From: Faecalicatena contorta
GTDB taxonomy: Bacteria; Bacillota; Clostridia; Lachnospirales; Lachnospiraceae
Strand: one strand, 5' to 3'
Assembly (NCBI RefSeq): GCF_039521745.1
Contig: NZ_BAAACT010000148.1
Length of the DNA: 64,000 nucleotides
Under the pieces are notes generated by a model that was not told where the DNA came from, did not search any database, and saw nothing but the letters and a program-made list of their open reading frames with translations. Both the position numbers and the translations under genes were made by a program. Below, piece after piece: positions 52,713-62,034 of the stretch (its first letter is position 1; each line of letters starts with the position of its first letter).

Positions 52713-53925
52713 TGTCTACACGGTAAAGCAGGTAAATGCGTATATCAAAAATATGTTTACCCAGGACTTCATGCTGAACAGAATCTACGTGAAGGGTGAG
52801 GTATCCAATTGTAAATATCATACTTCAGGGCATATATATTTTTCTTTGAAAGATGAGTCCGGCACGATGGCCTGTGTTATGTTTGCAGGCTCACGGTCAG
52901 GGCTTTCTTTTCGTATGCGGGAAGGCCAGCAGGTGATCGTGCTGGGGTCCGTCAGTGTGTATGAAAGAGACGGCAAGTACCAGCTCTATGCAAGAGAGAT
53001 TATTCTGGACGGGGCGGGACTTCTCTATGAAAAGTTTGAGGCATTGAAGAGAGATCTGCAGGAGATGGGCATGTTTGCCCAGGAGTACAAGCAGCCCATC
53101 CCAGCCTATGTGAAGACAGTTGGGATTGTGACGGCTCCAACAGGGGCGGCGGTTCGGGATATTATCAATATAGCATCCCGCAGGAATCCTTATGTGCAGC
53201 TGATCCTTTATCCTGCGCAGGTGCAGGGGGAAGGCGCGGCGGAGAGTATTATCCGCGGTATAGAGATGCTGGAGAAGAAGGGCGTTGACGTCATGATTGT
53301 GGGACGCGGGGGCGGGTCCATAGAGGATCTGTGGGCGTTCAATGAAGAGGAAGTGGCCCGGGCTGTATTTAACTGCCGCGTGCCTGTGATTTCGGCGGTG
53401 GGACATGAGACGGATACGACAATTATAGACTATGTGTCAGATCTGCGTGCACCGACGCCGTCTGCAGCGGCGGAACTTGCCGTTTATGAGTACCTGGGTA
53501 CGGCTGGCGCCATGAGGGAGTATGAGGCAAGGCTCAGAAGATCCATAATGCAGAGAATAACCCAGGAACGCGTGAAGAGCAGGCAGGCGGCTATGAAGCT
53601 GAAGCTTGCGCATCCCCGCCAGAGGCTGCTGGAAAAGCGTCAGAGAGCCGCGGATCTGGAGCAAAGGCTCCGTCTTTTAATGGAGACCTGCCTGGAGAAT
53701 AGACGACATCGGTTTGCGATCTATGTGGAGCAGATGAAAGGCCTGTCTCCGCTGGCCAAACTGAATCAGGGATATTCCTATGTGGAGGGCGAGGCGGGCG
53801 CCAATATCAAATCGGTCCGCCAGGTGAAGCCCGGTGACAAAATCAAAGTTTATATGACGGACGGAAGTGTGCAGGCGGAAGTCCGGGAAATCGAGGAGGA
53901 ACCAGATGGCAGAAAAGAAGATTAA
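52705..53925 (+). CDS. xseA: exodeoxyribonuclease VII large subunit
   Basis: A 406-residue catalytic subunit that cuts single-stranded DNA to oligonucleotides. N-terminal OB-fold (YTVKQVNAYIKNMF, VKGEVSNCKYHTSGHIYFSLKD), catalytic domain (TAPTGAAVRDIINI, VGRGGGSIEDLWAFNEE, PVISAVGHETD, DLRAPTPSAAAEL), then the long coiled coil. It overlaps both nusB and xseB. Confidence 0.96.
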   Translation: MRNVYTVKQVNAYIKNMFTQDFMLNRIYVKGEVSNCKYHTSGHIYFSLKDESGTMACVMFAGSRSGLSFRMREGQQVIVLGSVSVYERDGKYQLYAREIILDGAGLLYEKFEALKRDLQEMGMFAQEYKQPIPAYVKTVGIVTAPTGAAVRDIINIASRRNPYVQLILYPAQVQGEGAAESIIRGIEMLEKKGVDVMIVGRGGGSIEDLWAFNEEEVARAVFNCRVPVISAVGHETDTTIIDYVSDLRAPTPSAAAELAVYEYLGTAGAMREYEARLRRSIMQRITQERVKSRQAAMKLKLAHPRQRLLEKRQRAADLEQRLRLLMETCLENRRHRFAIYVEQMKGLSPLAKLNQGYSYVEGEAGANIKSVRQVKPGDKIKVYMTDGSVQAEVREIEEEPDGRKED

Positions 53926-54136
53926 AAAAGAAGAAAAACAGCCTTCTCTGGAAGAGCTTTTTGAAGGCCTGGACGAAGTGGTTGCCAGACTGGAAGGAGA
54001 GGAGATTACCCTGGAAGAGTCTTTCCAGCTTTACCAGAAGGGGATGAACATGCTCAAGCAGTGTAATGAGACGATAGATACCGTAGAGAAAAAAGTACAG
54101 ATTTTGGATGAGAATGGAGATGCCCATGAATTTTAG
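53906..54136 (+). CDS. xseB: exodeoxyribonuclease VII small subunit
   Basis: A 76-residue helical partner of XseA. It shows SLEELFEGLDEVVARLEGEEITLEESFQLYQKGM, the family core. The ATG at 53906 after GAGGAGGAACC is 20 bp inside xseA and gives a normal length; an upstream in-frame ATG at 53867 would add non-conserved residues. Confidence 0.93.
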   Translation: MAEKKIKKEEKQPSLEELFEGLDEVVARLEGEEITLEESFQLYQKGMNMLKQCNETIDTVEKKVQILDENGDAHEF

Positions 54137-55016
54137 AGAATCTTATCAGGCTAAGGTAGAAGCAATCGAAGCGATACTTATCGCGTATCTTCCCGAGCGG
54201 ACGGGCTATCAGGCAGTCATCATGGAGGCAATGGAATACGCCCTTATGGGCGGCGGCAAACGTCTCCGTCCGATGTTGATGCAGGAGATATACCACCTGT
54301 TCGGAGGGAACGGCAGAATCATTGAGCCATTTATGGCGGCTATTGAGATGATTCATACTTATTCGCTGGTACACGATGATCTGCCTGCTATGGATAATGA
54401 TGATTACCGCCGTGGCAGAAAGACGACGCATGTGGTTTATGGAGAAGACATGGGAATCCTGGTTGGGGATGCCCTGCTGAACTGCGCGTTTGAGACTGCG
54501 GCCAGGGCTTTTGACGTAGAACCGCAGGAGAGCCTGAGGATTGGGAAGGCGTTGCAGATCTTGGCGGGAAAGGCCGGGATATATGGGATGATCGGCGGTC
54601 AGGTGGTAGATGTGACATCCACGGGAAAGATGATTTCGGGTGAAAAACTGGACTTTATCTATCAGCTGAAAACAGGTGCGCTGATCGAAGCTTCCATGGC
54701 CATAGGGGCAGTACTGGCAGGTGCGTCCTCGGATCAGGTGAAGGCTGTGGAGGAAATTGCGGCTAAGGTGGGGCTCGCTTTCCAGATACAGGATGATATA
54801 CTGGATGTGACAGGTTCAGCAGAAGAACTGGGCAAGCCGATTCACAGCGATGAAAAAAATGAGAAGACGACCTATGTGACATGGAAGGGCATCGACGGTG
54901 CAAAAGTGCTGGTTGACAAGCTTTCACGCGAGGCGCTTCAGCAGATGGAAGGCCTGGGGGCTCCGGACGAGTATCTCGCACAACTGCTGGTGTCCCTGAT
55001 AAACAGAAGCAGATAG
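54126..55016 (+). CDS. ispA: farnesyl (polyprenyl) diphosphate synthase
   Basis: A 296-residue short-chain prenyltransferase that condenses IPP with DMAPP/GPP. First Asp-rich motif HDDLPAMDNDD, second QDDILD; GGGKRLRPML is present. The ATG at 54126 follows AATGGAGATG at normal spacing; in-frame ATGs at 54108, 54114 and 54120 lie over or next to that site. It overlaps xseB and precedes dxs, so isoprenoid precursor and chain-length steps are co-expressed. Confidence 0.93.
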   Translation: MNFRESYQAKVEAIEAILIAYLPERTGYQAVIMEAMEYALMGGGKRLRPMLMQEIYHLFGGNGRIIEPFMAAIEMIHTYSLVHDDLPAMDNDDYRRGRKTTHVVYGEDMGILVGDALLNCAFETAARAFDVEPQESLRIGKALQILAGKAGIYGMIGGQVVDVTSTGKMISGEKLDFIYQLKTGALIEASMAIGAVLAGASSDQVKAVEEIAAKVGLAFQIQDDILDVTGSAEELGKPIHSDEKNEKTTYVTWKGIDGAKVLVDKLSREALQQMEGLGAPDEYLAQLLVSLINRSR

Positions 55017-55029
55017 AGAGGGATTCCTA

Positions 55030-56904
55030 ATGATATTAGAAAAGATCCAAAAGGAAAATGATATAAAGGAGTTACAGCCTGAGGACCTGGATCTGCTGGC
55101 GGAGGAGATCCGTGAGTTCCTGATTGAAAAGATCAGCAGGACAGGCGGGCATCTGGCCTCCAATCTGGGCGTTGTGGAGCTTACGATGGCCCTGCATCTG
55201 GCCTTTGACCTGCCTCAGGACAAGCTGATCTGGGACGTGGGGCACCAGGCATATACGCACAAGCTGCTGACCGGGCGCAGGGCAGGATTCGATGACCTGC
55301 GTAAATACGGCGGCATGAGCGGATTTCCGAAGCGCAAAGAAAGTGAATGCGATGCATTTGATACCGGGCACAGCTCAACTTCTATTTCCGCCGGGCTGGG
55401 TTATGTTGCGGCCAGGGATATTCTCGGCGAAGATCACCATGTCGTCTCTATTATCGGGGACGGCGCGATGACAGGCGGAATGGCATATGAGGCGCTCAAC
55501 AATGCCTCCAGGCTGAAAAGCAATTTTATTATAGTATTGAATGACAACAACATGTCTATCTCGGAGAATGTAGGCGGCATGTCTAGGTATTTGAATGGCC
55601 TGCGCACTGCAGAAGCCTATGTGGGTCTAAAAAAAGGCGTGGAAGATACGCTTTTGAAGATTCCGGTTCAGGGCGAGAAAATTGTCAACCAGATGAAAAA
55701 GACAAAGAGTGGCATCAAACAGCTCATTGTACCGGGTATGTTTTTTGAGGATATGGGGATCACTTATCTGGGACCGGTTGACGGGCATGATGTGAAAAAA
55801 TTATATAAAGCGTTGAATGAGGCAAAGCGTGTAGACCATGCGGTGCTTGTCCATGTACTGACAAAAAAAGGAAAAGGATATGAGCCTGCAGAGAGGAATC
55901 CGGCGCGTTTTCATGGAACCGGGCCTTTTGACATAGAGACCGGGGCCGCCAGGGCTGCTTCGGCCAAGGACAGCTATACAGATGTATTTTCCAAGGTGAT
56001 CTGTGATGTTGCCAGGCATGACAGTAAGGTGGCGGCGATCACGGCGGCCATGGCAGACGGAACCGGGCTGAACCGCTTTCAGAAGTATTACCCGGAACGG
56101 TTCTTTGACGTGGGAATTGCGGAAGAGCACGCCCTGACATTTGCAGCAGGACTTGCGGCGGGGGGGATGAAGCCGGTAGTGGCGCTTTATTCTTCCTTCC
56201 TGCAAAGAGCTTACGACCAGGCGATCCACGACATCTGCCTGCAGAAGCTGCCGGTTGTGCTGGCAGTGGACAGAGGGGGGCTTGTCGGCAGTGACGGAGA
56301 GACGCATCAGGGCCTTTTTGATTTGTCTTTTCTTGCCACGATCCCGAATATGACAATCATGTCGCCTAAAAACCGATGGGAGATGGCTGATATGGTCAGA
56401 TATGCTGTGAATTTTGGGTATCCCATAGCCCTGCGGTATCCAAGAGGAACGGCTTATGAGGGGCTGCAGGAATTCCGTGCTCCTATTGCCTATGGTAAGA
56501 GTGAAGTCCTCTTTGAGGAAGAAGATATTGCTGTTTTGTTTGTAGGACACATGGCTGCGGTTGCTGAGGCCGTACGTTTCAGCCTGAAAGACATAGGATA
56601 CAGCTGCAGTCTGGTGAACGCACGTTTTGTAAAGCCGCTGGATACGGAAATGCTGGAGCGGATGGCGGAAGAACATCAGCTGTTCGTTACGATTGAGGAG
56701 AACGTCCTCTCCGGAGGCTACGGAGAGCGTGTGCTGGAGTATGTGTCACGTGCACGCCTAGGGGTGCATGTCCTGAATATTGGGATACCGGACGATTATG
56801 TGGAACACGGCAACGTGGATGTACTGCGCCACGAGGTCGGGCTGGACTGTGAAACAATCGTAAAACAGGTAATTACAGACTATGTGACGATAAGGAATGA
56901 GTAG
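55030..56904 (+). CDS. dxs: 1-deoxy-D-xylulose-5-phosphate synthase
   Basis: A 624-residue thiamine-diphosphate enzyme, first step of the MEP isoprenoid pathway. N-terminal half: SRTGGHLASNLGVVELT, WDVGHQAYTHKLLTGR, GDGAMTGGMAYEALNNA (TPP/Mg site), NDNNMSIS. C-terminal half: FDVGIAEEHALTFAAGLA, DRGGLVGSDGETHQG, LRYPRG. All typical. It starts 13 bp after ispA and overlaps tlyA's region. Confidence 0.97.
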   Translation: MILEKIQKENDIKELQPEDLDLLAEEIREFLIEKISRTGGHLASNLGVVELTMALHLAFDLPQDKLIWDVGHQAYTHKLLTGRRAGFDDLRKYGGMSGFPKRKESECDAFDTGHSSTSISAGLGYVAARDILGEDHHVVSIIGDGAMTGGMAYEALNNASRLKSNFIIVLNDNNMSISENVGGMSRYLNGLRTAEAYVGLKKGVEDTLLKIPVQGEKIVNQMKKTKSGIKQLIVPGMFFEDMGITYLGPVDGHDVKKLYKALNEAKRVDHAVLVHVLTKKGKGYEPAERNPARFHGTGPFDIETGAARAASAKDSYTDVFSKVICDVARHDSKVAAITAAMADGTGLNRFQKYYPERFFDVGIAEEHALTFAAGLAAGGMKPVVALYSSFLQRAYDQAIHDICLQKLPVVLAVDRGGLVGSDGETHQGLFDLSFLATIPNMTIMSPKNRWEMADMVRYAVNFGYPIALRYPRGTAYEGLQEFRAPIAYGKSEVLFEEEDIAVLFVGHMAAVAEAVRFSLKDIGYSCSLVNARFVKPLDTEMLERMAEEHQLFVTIEENVLSGGYGERVLEYVSRARLGVHVLNIGIPDDYVEHGNVDVLRHEVGLDCETIVKQVITDYVTIRNE

Positions 56905-56905
56905 G

Positions 56906-57709
56906 ATGAAAGAACGATTAGATGTGTTACTGGTAAAACGTAATCTGGCGGAGTCCAGAGAAAAGGCAAAAGCCATTATCATGGCTGGAAGTGTCTTTGT
57001 AGATGGGGAGAGAGAGGATAAGGCAGGTTCTTCTTTTCCGGCGGATGTGCGGATCGAGGTAAAAGGACATGCTCTGCCCTATGTCAGCCGCGGCGGGCTG
57101 AAGCTGGAGAAGGCTCTTGCCAATTTTAATGTCACAGTCGAAGGAAAAGTCTGTACGGATGTGGGATCCTCCACGGGCGGATTTACGGACTGTATGCTGC
57201 AGAGAGGCGCTGTGAAAGTCTTCGCCATAGACGTGGGACGGGGCCAGCTGGACTGGAAGCTTCGCCAGGATGAACGGGTCGTCTGCATGGAAAAGACGAA
57301 TATCCGCTACGTGACCCCTGAAGACATTGGGGAGCCTGTTGATTTTTCTTCTATAGACGTGTCTTTTATATCTCTCACAAAAGTACTGGAACCCATCCGC
57401 GGCTATCTGCGGTCAGACGGGGATATTGTGGCGCTGATCAAACCGCAGTTTGAGGCCGGCCGGGAAAAAGTAGGTAAAAAGGGCGTGGTGCGTGAAAAGA
57501 GCACCCACCATGAGGTGATCGAAAAGGTAGCGCAGTATGCGAATTCTATTGGATTTGAAGTGTTGAATATTGACTTTTCCCCGATCAAAGGGCCGGAAGG
57601 CAATATTGAATACTTGATCCACCTGCGCAAATGTGAAGGGGATGCCCCGGCAATTGCGGTGGATCTGGTGACTGTAGTAGATAGGGCTTTTGAGACGCTG
57701 GCAAAATAA
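56906..57709 (+). CDS. tlyA: TlyA-family rRNA 2'-O-methyltransferase
   Basis: A 267-residue S4-domain plus FtsJ-type SAM-dependent methyltransferase. The S4 RNA-binding part (RLDVLLVKRNLAESREKAKAII) is followed by the SAM site (DVGSSTGGFTDCMLQRGA) and the catalytic Lys/Asp positions (IDVSFISL, ALIKPQFEAGR). Relatives methylate 16S and/or 23S rRNA; some were named haemolysins without good cause. The ATG at 56906 is better spaced from AAGGA than the one at 56897. Confidence 0.9.
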   Translation: MKERLDVLLVKRNLAESREKAKAIIMAGSVFVDGEREDKAGSSFPADVRIEVKGHALPYVSRGGLKLEKALANFNVTVEGKVCTDVGSSTGGFTDCMLQRGAVKVFAIDVGRGQLDWKLRQDERVVCMEKTNIRYVTPEDIGEPVDFSSIDVSFISLTKVLEPIRGYLRSDGDIVALIKPQFEAGREKVGKKGVVREKSTHHEVIEKVAQYANSIGFEVLNIDFSPIKGPEGNIEYLIHLRKCEGDAPAIAVDLVTVVDRAFETLAK

Positions 57710-57720
57710 GAGGAAGCACC

Positions 57721-58554
57721 ATGGATAAATTTTACGTTATTACGAATAAGCTAAAAGATGCTGACTACAGCATAACAAATGAAATCCTGGATTATATCGA
57801 ACAGCATGGTAAAACCGGGATACTCTCCCAGAAGGATCCGGATGGGCATATTATACCGGGAACCGTCCCGGAAGGGATGGAGTGTGCCCTTGTGCTGGGC
57901 GGGGACGGAACGCTGATCCGCGCGGCCAGGGAACTGGAGGGGTATAATATCCCTCTGCTCGGAATCAACCTGGGTACACTGGGCTATCTGACCGAGGTGG
58001 AACTGCATGACTTCAGGGGCGCTCTGGACAGGCTGTTTGATAAAACACCTGAGATAGAGGAACGGATGATGATGCATGGCTGTGTGGAGGGCCGGCTGAA
58101 CGACGTGGCGATGAATGATATTGTAGTGACAAGAGAAGGCGGGCTCAGAGTGATTCATTTTAATATCTCGGTAAACGGTGAACTGCTCAACAGCTATCAG
58201 GCTGACGGAGTAATCATCTCCACCCCCACCGGGACAACCGGATACAACCTTTCAGCCGGAGGCCCGATTGTGGAGCCCACGGCAAGCATGTTCGTCATAA
58301 CCCCGATTTGTTCCCATGCTCTAAATACCAGCAGTATTGTGCTGTCCGCGGAAGATATCATTGAAGTGGAGATTTGCGAGGGGCGTTACGGCAAGACGGA
58401 GCATGCTGCCGTCACATTTGACGGCGCCAGTACCGTGCCGCTGGTGACAGGAGATAGAATTACGATTGAAAAGTCGGGTGAGACTACAAAGCTGATTAAG
58501 CTCAGCAAGGAAAGTTTTATGAAGACAATGCGCAAGAAAATGAAAGGAAACTAG
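57721..58554 (+). CDS. nadK: NAD kinase
   Basis: A 277-residue ATP-NAD kinase that makes NADP. LGGDGTLIRAAREL contains the GGDG active site; NDIVVTREGGLR and STPTGTTGYNLSAGGPIVEP form the NAD site. Complete length. It sits between tlyA and argR, a common arrangement in Clostridia. Confidence 0.96.
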   Translation: MDKFYVITNKLKDADYSITNEILDYIEQHGKTGILSQKDPDGHIIPGTVPEGMECALVLGGDGTLIRAARELEGYNIPLLGINLGTLGYLTEVELHDFRGALDRLFDKTPEIEERMMMHGCVEGRLNDVAMNDIVVTREGGLRVIHFNISVNGELLNSYQADGVIISTPTGTTGYNLSAGGPIVEPTASMFVITPICSHALNTSSIVLSAEDIIEVEICEGRYGKTEHAAVTFDGASTVPLVTGDRITIEKSGETTKLIKLSKESFMKTMRKKMKGN

Positions 58555-58558
58555 TAAT

Positions 58559-59017
58559 ATGAAAGTCAGTCGTCATGCAAAAATAATCGAATTGATCAGC
58601 CAGAATGATATCGAAACCCAGGAGGAACTGGCCGAACGTCTGAACGGTGCGGGTTTTAAAGTGACACAAGCAACGGTATCCAGAGATATCCGGGATCTGA
58701 AGCTTACCAAGGTGTCCGTGGACGGCGGCAGACAGAAGTATGTGGTTCTGAAGCCGGAGGAAGACGGAATGAGCGAGAAGTATATCCGTGTTTTAAGGGA
58801 CGGTTATGTGTCTATGGATATGGCTCAGAATATCCTCGTGATCAAAACGGTATCCGGTATGGCTATGGCAGTCGCTGCCGCAGTGGATGCTATGAAGTGG
58901 AAAGAAGTTGTGGGATGCATAGCAGGGGATGATACGATTATGTGTGCGGTCCGCAGTGTGGATGAAACAGTTGCTGTAATGGAGAAGATTCGGAAGATTG
59001 TGTCTAAAGGGAATTAG
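58559..59017 (+). CDS. argR: arginine repressor
   Basis: A 152-residue transcription factor. The winged helix-turn-helix (TQEELAERLNGAGFKVTQATVSRDIRDLKL) precedes the hexamerisation/arginine-binding domain (GDDTIMCAVRS near the end has the conserved GDDT). It represses arginine synthesis genes and activates catabolism when arginine is bound. It is 4 bp after nadK, with AAAGGAAAC as ribosome site. Confidence 0.95.
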   Translation: MKVSRHAKIIELISQNDIETQEELAERLNGAGFKVTQATVSRDIRDLKLTKVSVDGGRQKYVVLKPEEDGMSEKYIRVLRDGYVSMDMAQNILVIKTVSGMAMAVAAAVDAMKWKEVVGCIAGDDTIMCAVRSVDETVAVMEKIRKIVSKGN

Positions 59018-59026
59018 GATAAAAAT

Positions 59027-60703
59027 ATGTTGCAAAATGTGCATGTGAAAAATTTAGCGTTAATTGACGAAATAGAAGTAGAATTCCAGCCGGGACTCAA
59101 TATCCTGACTGGTGAGACGGGAGCCGGGAAATCAATTATTCTGGGCTCTGTAGGCCTTGCCCTGGGAGGCCGGTACAGCGCAGATATGCTGCGCAAGGGT
59201 GCACAGTTCGGACTGGTGGAGATGACCTTTACCGTAGAGGACCAAGCAGTTCAAAGACAGTTGGAGGCACTAGACGTCTTCCCGGAAGAAGGCATGCTGA
59301 TTCTGTCCAGGAAGCTGATGGAGGGACGCAGTGTCAGCAAAATTAACGGGGAAACGGTCAGCATGAGTGTGCTCAAAGATGTTGCAAGTATGCTGATTGA
59401 CATCCACGGGCAGCACGAGCATCAGACGCTGCTGCACAAAAAAAACCATCTGGCGCTTCTGGATGTCTATGCCAGGGATAAGGTGGAAGTCTTAAAGAAA
59501 TCGACATCTGCGGCATATAAAGAATATATAGGCTGCCGCAGAGCACTCGAAGAGTCGGGGATGGATGAAGAAAGCCGAAAAAAGGAGATTTCGCTCGCGG
59601 AATTTGAAATTGGGGAGATCGAAGAGGCCGGCCTGCAGGAACACGAAGACGAAGAACTGGAGGCTTTATACCAGCGTATGACAGAGAGCCGCCGTTTTAC
59701 GGAGAGCATAGCGGAGGCGTATCAGTATACGAGCGAATCAGCCCATGGCAATGCCAGCGATCTGCTGAGCCGTGCCATACGCGCATTTCAGGATGTGGAA
59801 GAATGTGATGAGCGGGGAGCGGGCCTTTATGGCCAGCTGTTGGAGATAGACAGTCTTCTGAATGATTTTAACCGGGAATTGGCGGAATATGCGAAAAGCT
59901 TTGAATTTTCCGAGGAAGAGTACTATGAAACCGAGAGCAGGCTGAATCTTGTCAATCATTTAAAAGCAAAATATGGCAATACTGTCAATGATGTCCTGGA
60001 ATACTGCAGGACGAAAAGAGAGAGACTAAGTGAACTAAAAGATTATGAAAGTTATATTGCTGATTTGGAAGAAAAATACAGCCAAAGTGAAAAAAAGCTA
60101 AAGAAGCACTCAGATGCTTTAAGCAAAGTCAGAGCCGAGGCTTCCCGGGCATTTGCTGCGGAAATAAAGCAGGGTCTTGCTGACCTAAATTTTCTGGACG
60201 TTAAGTTTGAATTGAGATTGGGAAAGACGGAAACTTTTACTGCTAATGGCATAGATGAAGGGGAATTTTATCTTTCCACAAATCCGGGGGAACCTGTAAA
60301 ACCGCTTGCCAATGTAGCATCCGGCGGTGAATTATCCAGAATCATGCTGGCGGTAAAAGCAGTTTTAGCAGATAAGGAAGATACGCCGACTTTAATTTTT
60401 GATGAGATAGATACGGGAATCAGCGGAATCACTGCAGGAAGAGTGGCAGAAAAAATGCATGTTATCGGGCGGAGCAGGCAGGTGATCTGTATTACTCATC
60501 TTCCCCAGATCGCGGCGATGGCCGATGCGCATTATCTGATTCAAAAAGATACAACGTCTAACAGAACCAAAACGGAAATACTATGTCTGGATGAGCAGGA
60601 ATCGGTCAGAGAGCTGGCACGGCTTCTGGGCGGGGCGAAAGTAACCGGAAAAATAATGGAAAGCGCGGCAGAGATGAAAGAAATGGCAAAGCGTGAAATA
60701 TAA
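59027..60703 (+). CDS. recN: DNA repair protein RecN
   Basis: A 558-residue SMC-like ATPase for double-strand break repair. Walker A GETGAGKSIILGS lies near the N-terminus; the centre is a long antiparallel coiled coil; the C-terminal half has VASGGELSRIMLAVK (signature) and LIFDEIDTGISG (Walker B). It follows argR by 9 bp, a conserved pairing. Confidence 0.96.
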   Translation: MLQNVHVKNLALIDEIEVEFQPGLNILTGETGAGKSIILGSVGLALGGRYSADMLRKGAQFGLVEMTFTVEDQAVQRQLEALDVFPEEGMLILSRKLMEGRSVSKINGETVSMSVLKDVASMLIDIHGQHEHQTLLHKKNHLALLDVYARDKVEVLKKSTSAAYKEYIGCRRALEESGMDEESRKKEISLAEFEIGEIEEAGLQEHEDEELEALYQRMTESRRFTESIAEAYQYTSESAHGNASDLLSRAIRAFQDVEECDERGAGLYGQLLEIDSLLNDFNRELAEYAKSFEFSEEEYYETESRLNLVNHLKAKYGNTVNDVLEYCRTKRERLSELKDYESYIADLEEKYSQSEKKLKKHSDALSKVRAEASRAFAAEIKQGLADLNFLDVKFELRLGKTETFTANGIDEGEFYLSTNPGEPVKPLANVASGGELSRIMLAVKAVLADKEDTPTLIFDEIDTGISGITAGRVAEKMHVIGRSRQVICITHLPQIAAMADAHYLIQKDTTSNRTKTEILCLDEQESVRELARLLGGAKVTGKIMESAAEMKEMAKREI

Positions 60704-60741
60704 TACCAGTGTGAAAAAGAACATGCAGTCACATACTAAAA

Positions 60742-60772
60742 ACGGATACCAAGCTGGTATCTGTTTTTTGTT
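60742..60772 (+). terminator. intrinsic terminator after recN
   Basis: GATACCA (60745-60751) pairs with TGGTATC (60755-60761), loop AGC, followed by TGTTTTTTGTTT. It separates the nusB-recN operon from spoIVB. Confidence 0.85.
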
Positions 60773-60789
60773 TAATAGGATAGTGTTTT

Positions 60790-60826
60790 TTGTGAAATAA
60801 GAAATTTTCGTGGTTTCTATTTCACG
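60790..60826. repeat. hairpin ahead of spoIVB
   Basis: TGAAATAAGAAA pairs with TTTCTATTTCA over 11-12 bp with one bulge. It lies between the recN terminator and spoIVB. It could be an operator or part of the leader; no further evidence. Confidence 0.4.
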
Positions 60827-60859
60827 AATTCCTGATTAAAAATGAAAGGGTGTGGTTGC

Positions 60860-61942
60860 ATGGAGAAACGCTGGCAGAACAGAGTTCTTGTTCTTTTGTC
60901 CGCCGTGCTTTTGTCTGCCTGTTCAGGCTATTTTGGCTGGATAGCCGCAGATGCAGTAGAGCAGACGGAAGTAAGTACAGAGACAATCAGCGAAGATACG
61001 GTTCTTGTCGGCGGAATGCCGGTGGGAATCTATATGGAGACAGATGGCGTTATGGTACTGGATACGGAACACATAAAAGGAATAGACGGGGTGGAATACG
61101 AGCCGGCCAGCCATCTGGTTAAATGCGGGGATTATATTACTGGAATCAACGGGAAAACAGTTGAGAATAAAAAGGAATTGATGGAAGCCCTCGCCCATTT
61201 GAATGAAGACGAGGTGGTCCTCAGCCTCAGAAGAGAGGAAGAGTCCATAGATGTGAAAATAAAACCAGTGGAATGTGAACCCGATGAATATAAATTGGGG
61301 ATCTGGGTTAGAGACAATGTGCAGGGACTTGGGACCATTACCTTTCTAACGGGAAGCAGTGAATTCGGCGCGCTGGGACATGGAATTCATGATTCAGATA
61401 CAAATGTACTTTTATCCATTGCGGATGGAACACTTTACAAAACCAGTATCCACTCGATCAAAAAGGGGGAGAATGGAATTCCAGGCAGCATGGAGGGGAT
61501 CATAGTTTATAACGGATACAATAAGCTGGGAAGCATAAAAAAGAATACTGACGCAGGTATTTATGGTACGATAGATAAGATAGACGACTTATTTACAGAA
61601 CAGATTCCTGTTCAGATCGCAGCCAAAGAAGAGATAGAAATCGGTGATGCGACGATACGTTGCTTTGTCGACAATGAAGTCCAGGAATACAACATAAAGG
61701 TGACAGATATCGACTATTCCGGACACGAAGTGAATAAGGGGCTTGTTATCCAGGTAACCGACCCCGGACTCCTTGAAAAGACTGGGGGAATCATACAGGG
61801 AATGAGCGGAAGCCCCATCCTGCAGAATGGGAAACTGATTGGTGCGGTAACCCATGTTTTTGTACAGGATTCCACAAAAGGTTACGGCATTTTCATCGAA
61901 AATATGCTGGAGAATGTTGGAGATCAGACTTTGTCGAATTAG
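60860..61942 (+). CDS. spoIVB: SpoIVB peptidase
   Basis: A 360-residue serine peptidase made in the forespore that triggers sigma-K activation by cutting SpoIVFA. One N-terminal membrane/signal segment (VLVLLSAVLLSACSGYFGWIA), a PDZ domain (PASHLVKCGDYITGINGKTVENKKEL), and the peptidase domain with His174 (GALGHGIHD) and Ser318 in IQGMSGSPIL. The ATG at 60860 follows AAAGGGTGTGG; the in-frame ATG at 60842 has no ribosome site. Next to spo0A as in Bacillus. Confidence 0.94.
   Translation: MEKRWQNRVLVLLSAVLLSACSGYFGWIAADAVEQTEVSTETISEDTVLVGGMPVGIYMETDGVMVLDTEHIKGIDGVEYEPASHLVKCGDYITGINGKTVENKKELMEALAHLNEDEVVLSLRREEESIDVKIKPVECEPDEYKLGIWVRDNVQGLGTITFLTGSSEFGALGHGIHDSDTNVLLSIADGTLYKTSIHSIKKGENGIPGSMEGIIVYNGYNKLGSIKKNTDAGIYGTIDKIDDLFTEQIPVQIAAKEEIEIGDATIRCFVDNEVQEYNIKVTDIDYSGHEVNKGLVIQVTDPGLLEKTGGIIQGMSGSPILQNGKLIGAVTHVFVQDSTKGYGIFIENMLENVGDQTLSN
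61932..61938 (+). promoter_or_regulatory. 0A box near the spo0A promoter
   Basis: TGTCGAA within TTTGTCGAATT matches the Spo0A-binding 0A box. It overlaps the last codons of spoIVB and lies about 20 bp upstream of the -35 element of the spo0A promoter, a position suited to autoregulation. Confidence 0.6.
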
Positions 61943-61957
61943 AGCAACAAATTATCC

Positions 61958-61986
61958 TTGATTATGGTGTGATTCAAAGATATAAT
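61958..61986 (+). promoter_or_regulatory. sigma-A promoter of spo0A
   Basis: TTGATT (61958-61963), 17-bp spacer, consensus TATAAT (61981-61986). It is about 48 bp before the spo0A start. I did not find a convincing sigma-H promoter. Confidence 0.7.
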
Positions 61987-62034
61987 AATCGAGTGGCGTT
62001 TCTCAGTCCGGGTCCTTTAGAGGAGAGAGGGATT

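Noticed and set aside
60709..60738. CATACTA at 60732-60738 as a sigma-G promoter for spoIVB
   Set aside because: The -10-like word has no acceptable -35 at 17-18 bp, and the recN terminator lies between it and spoIVB.
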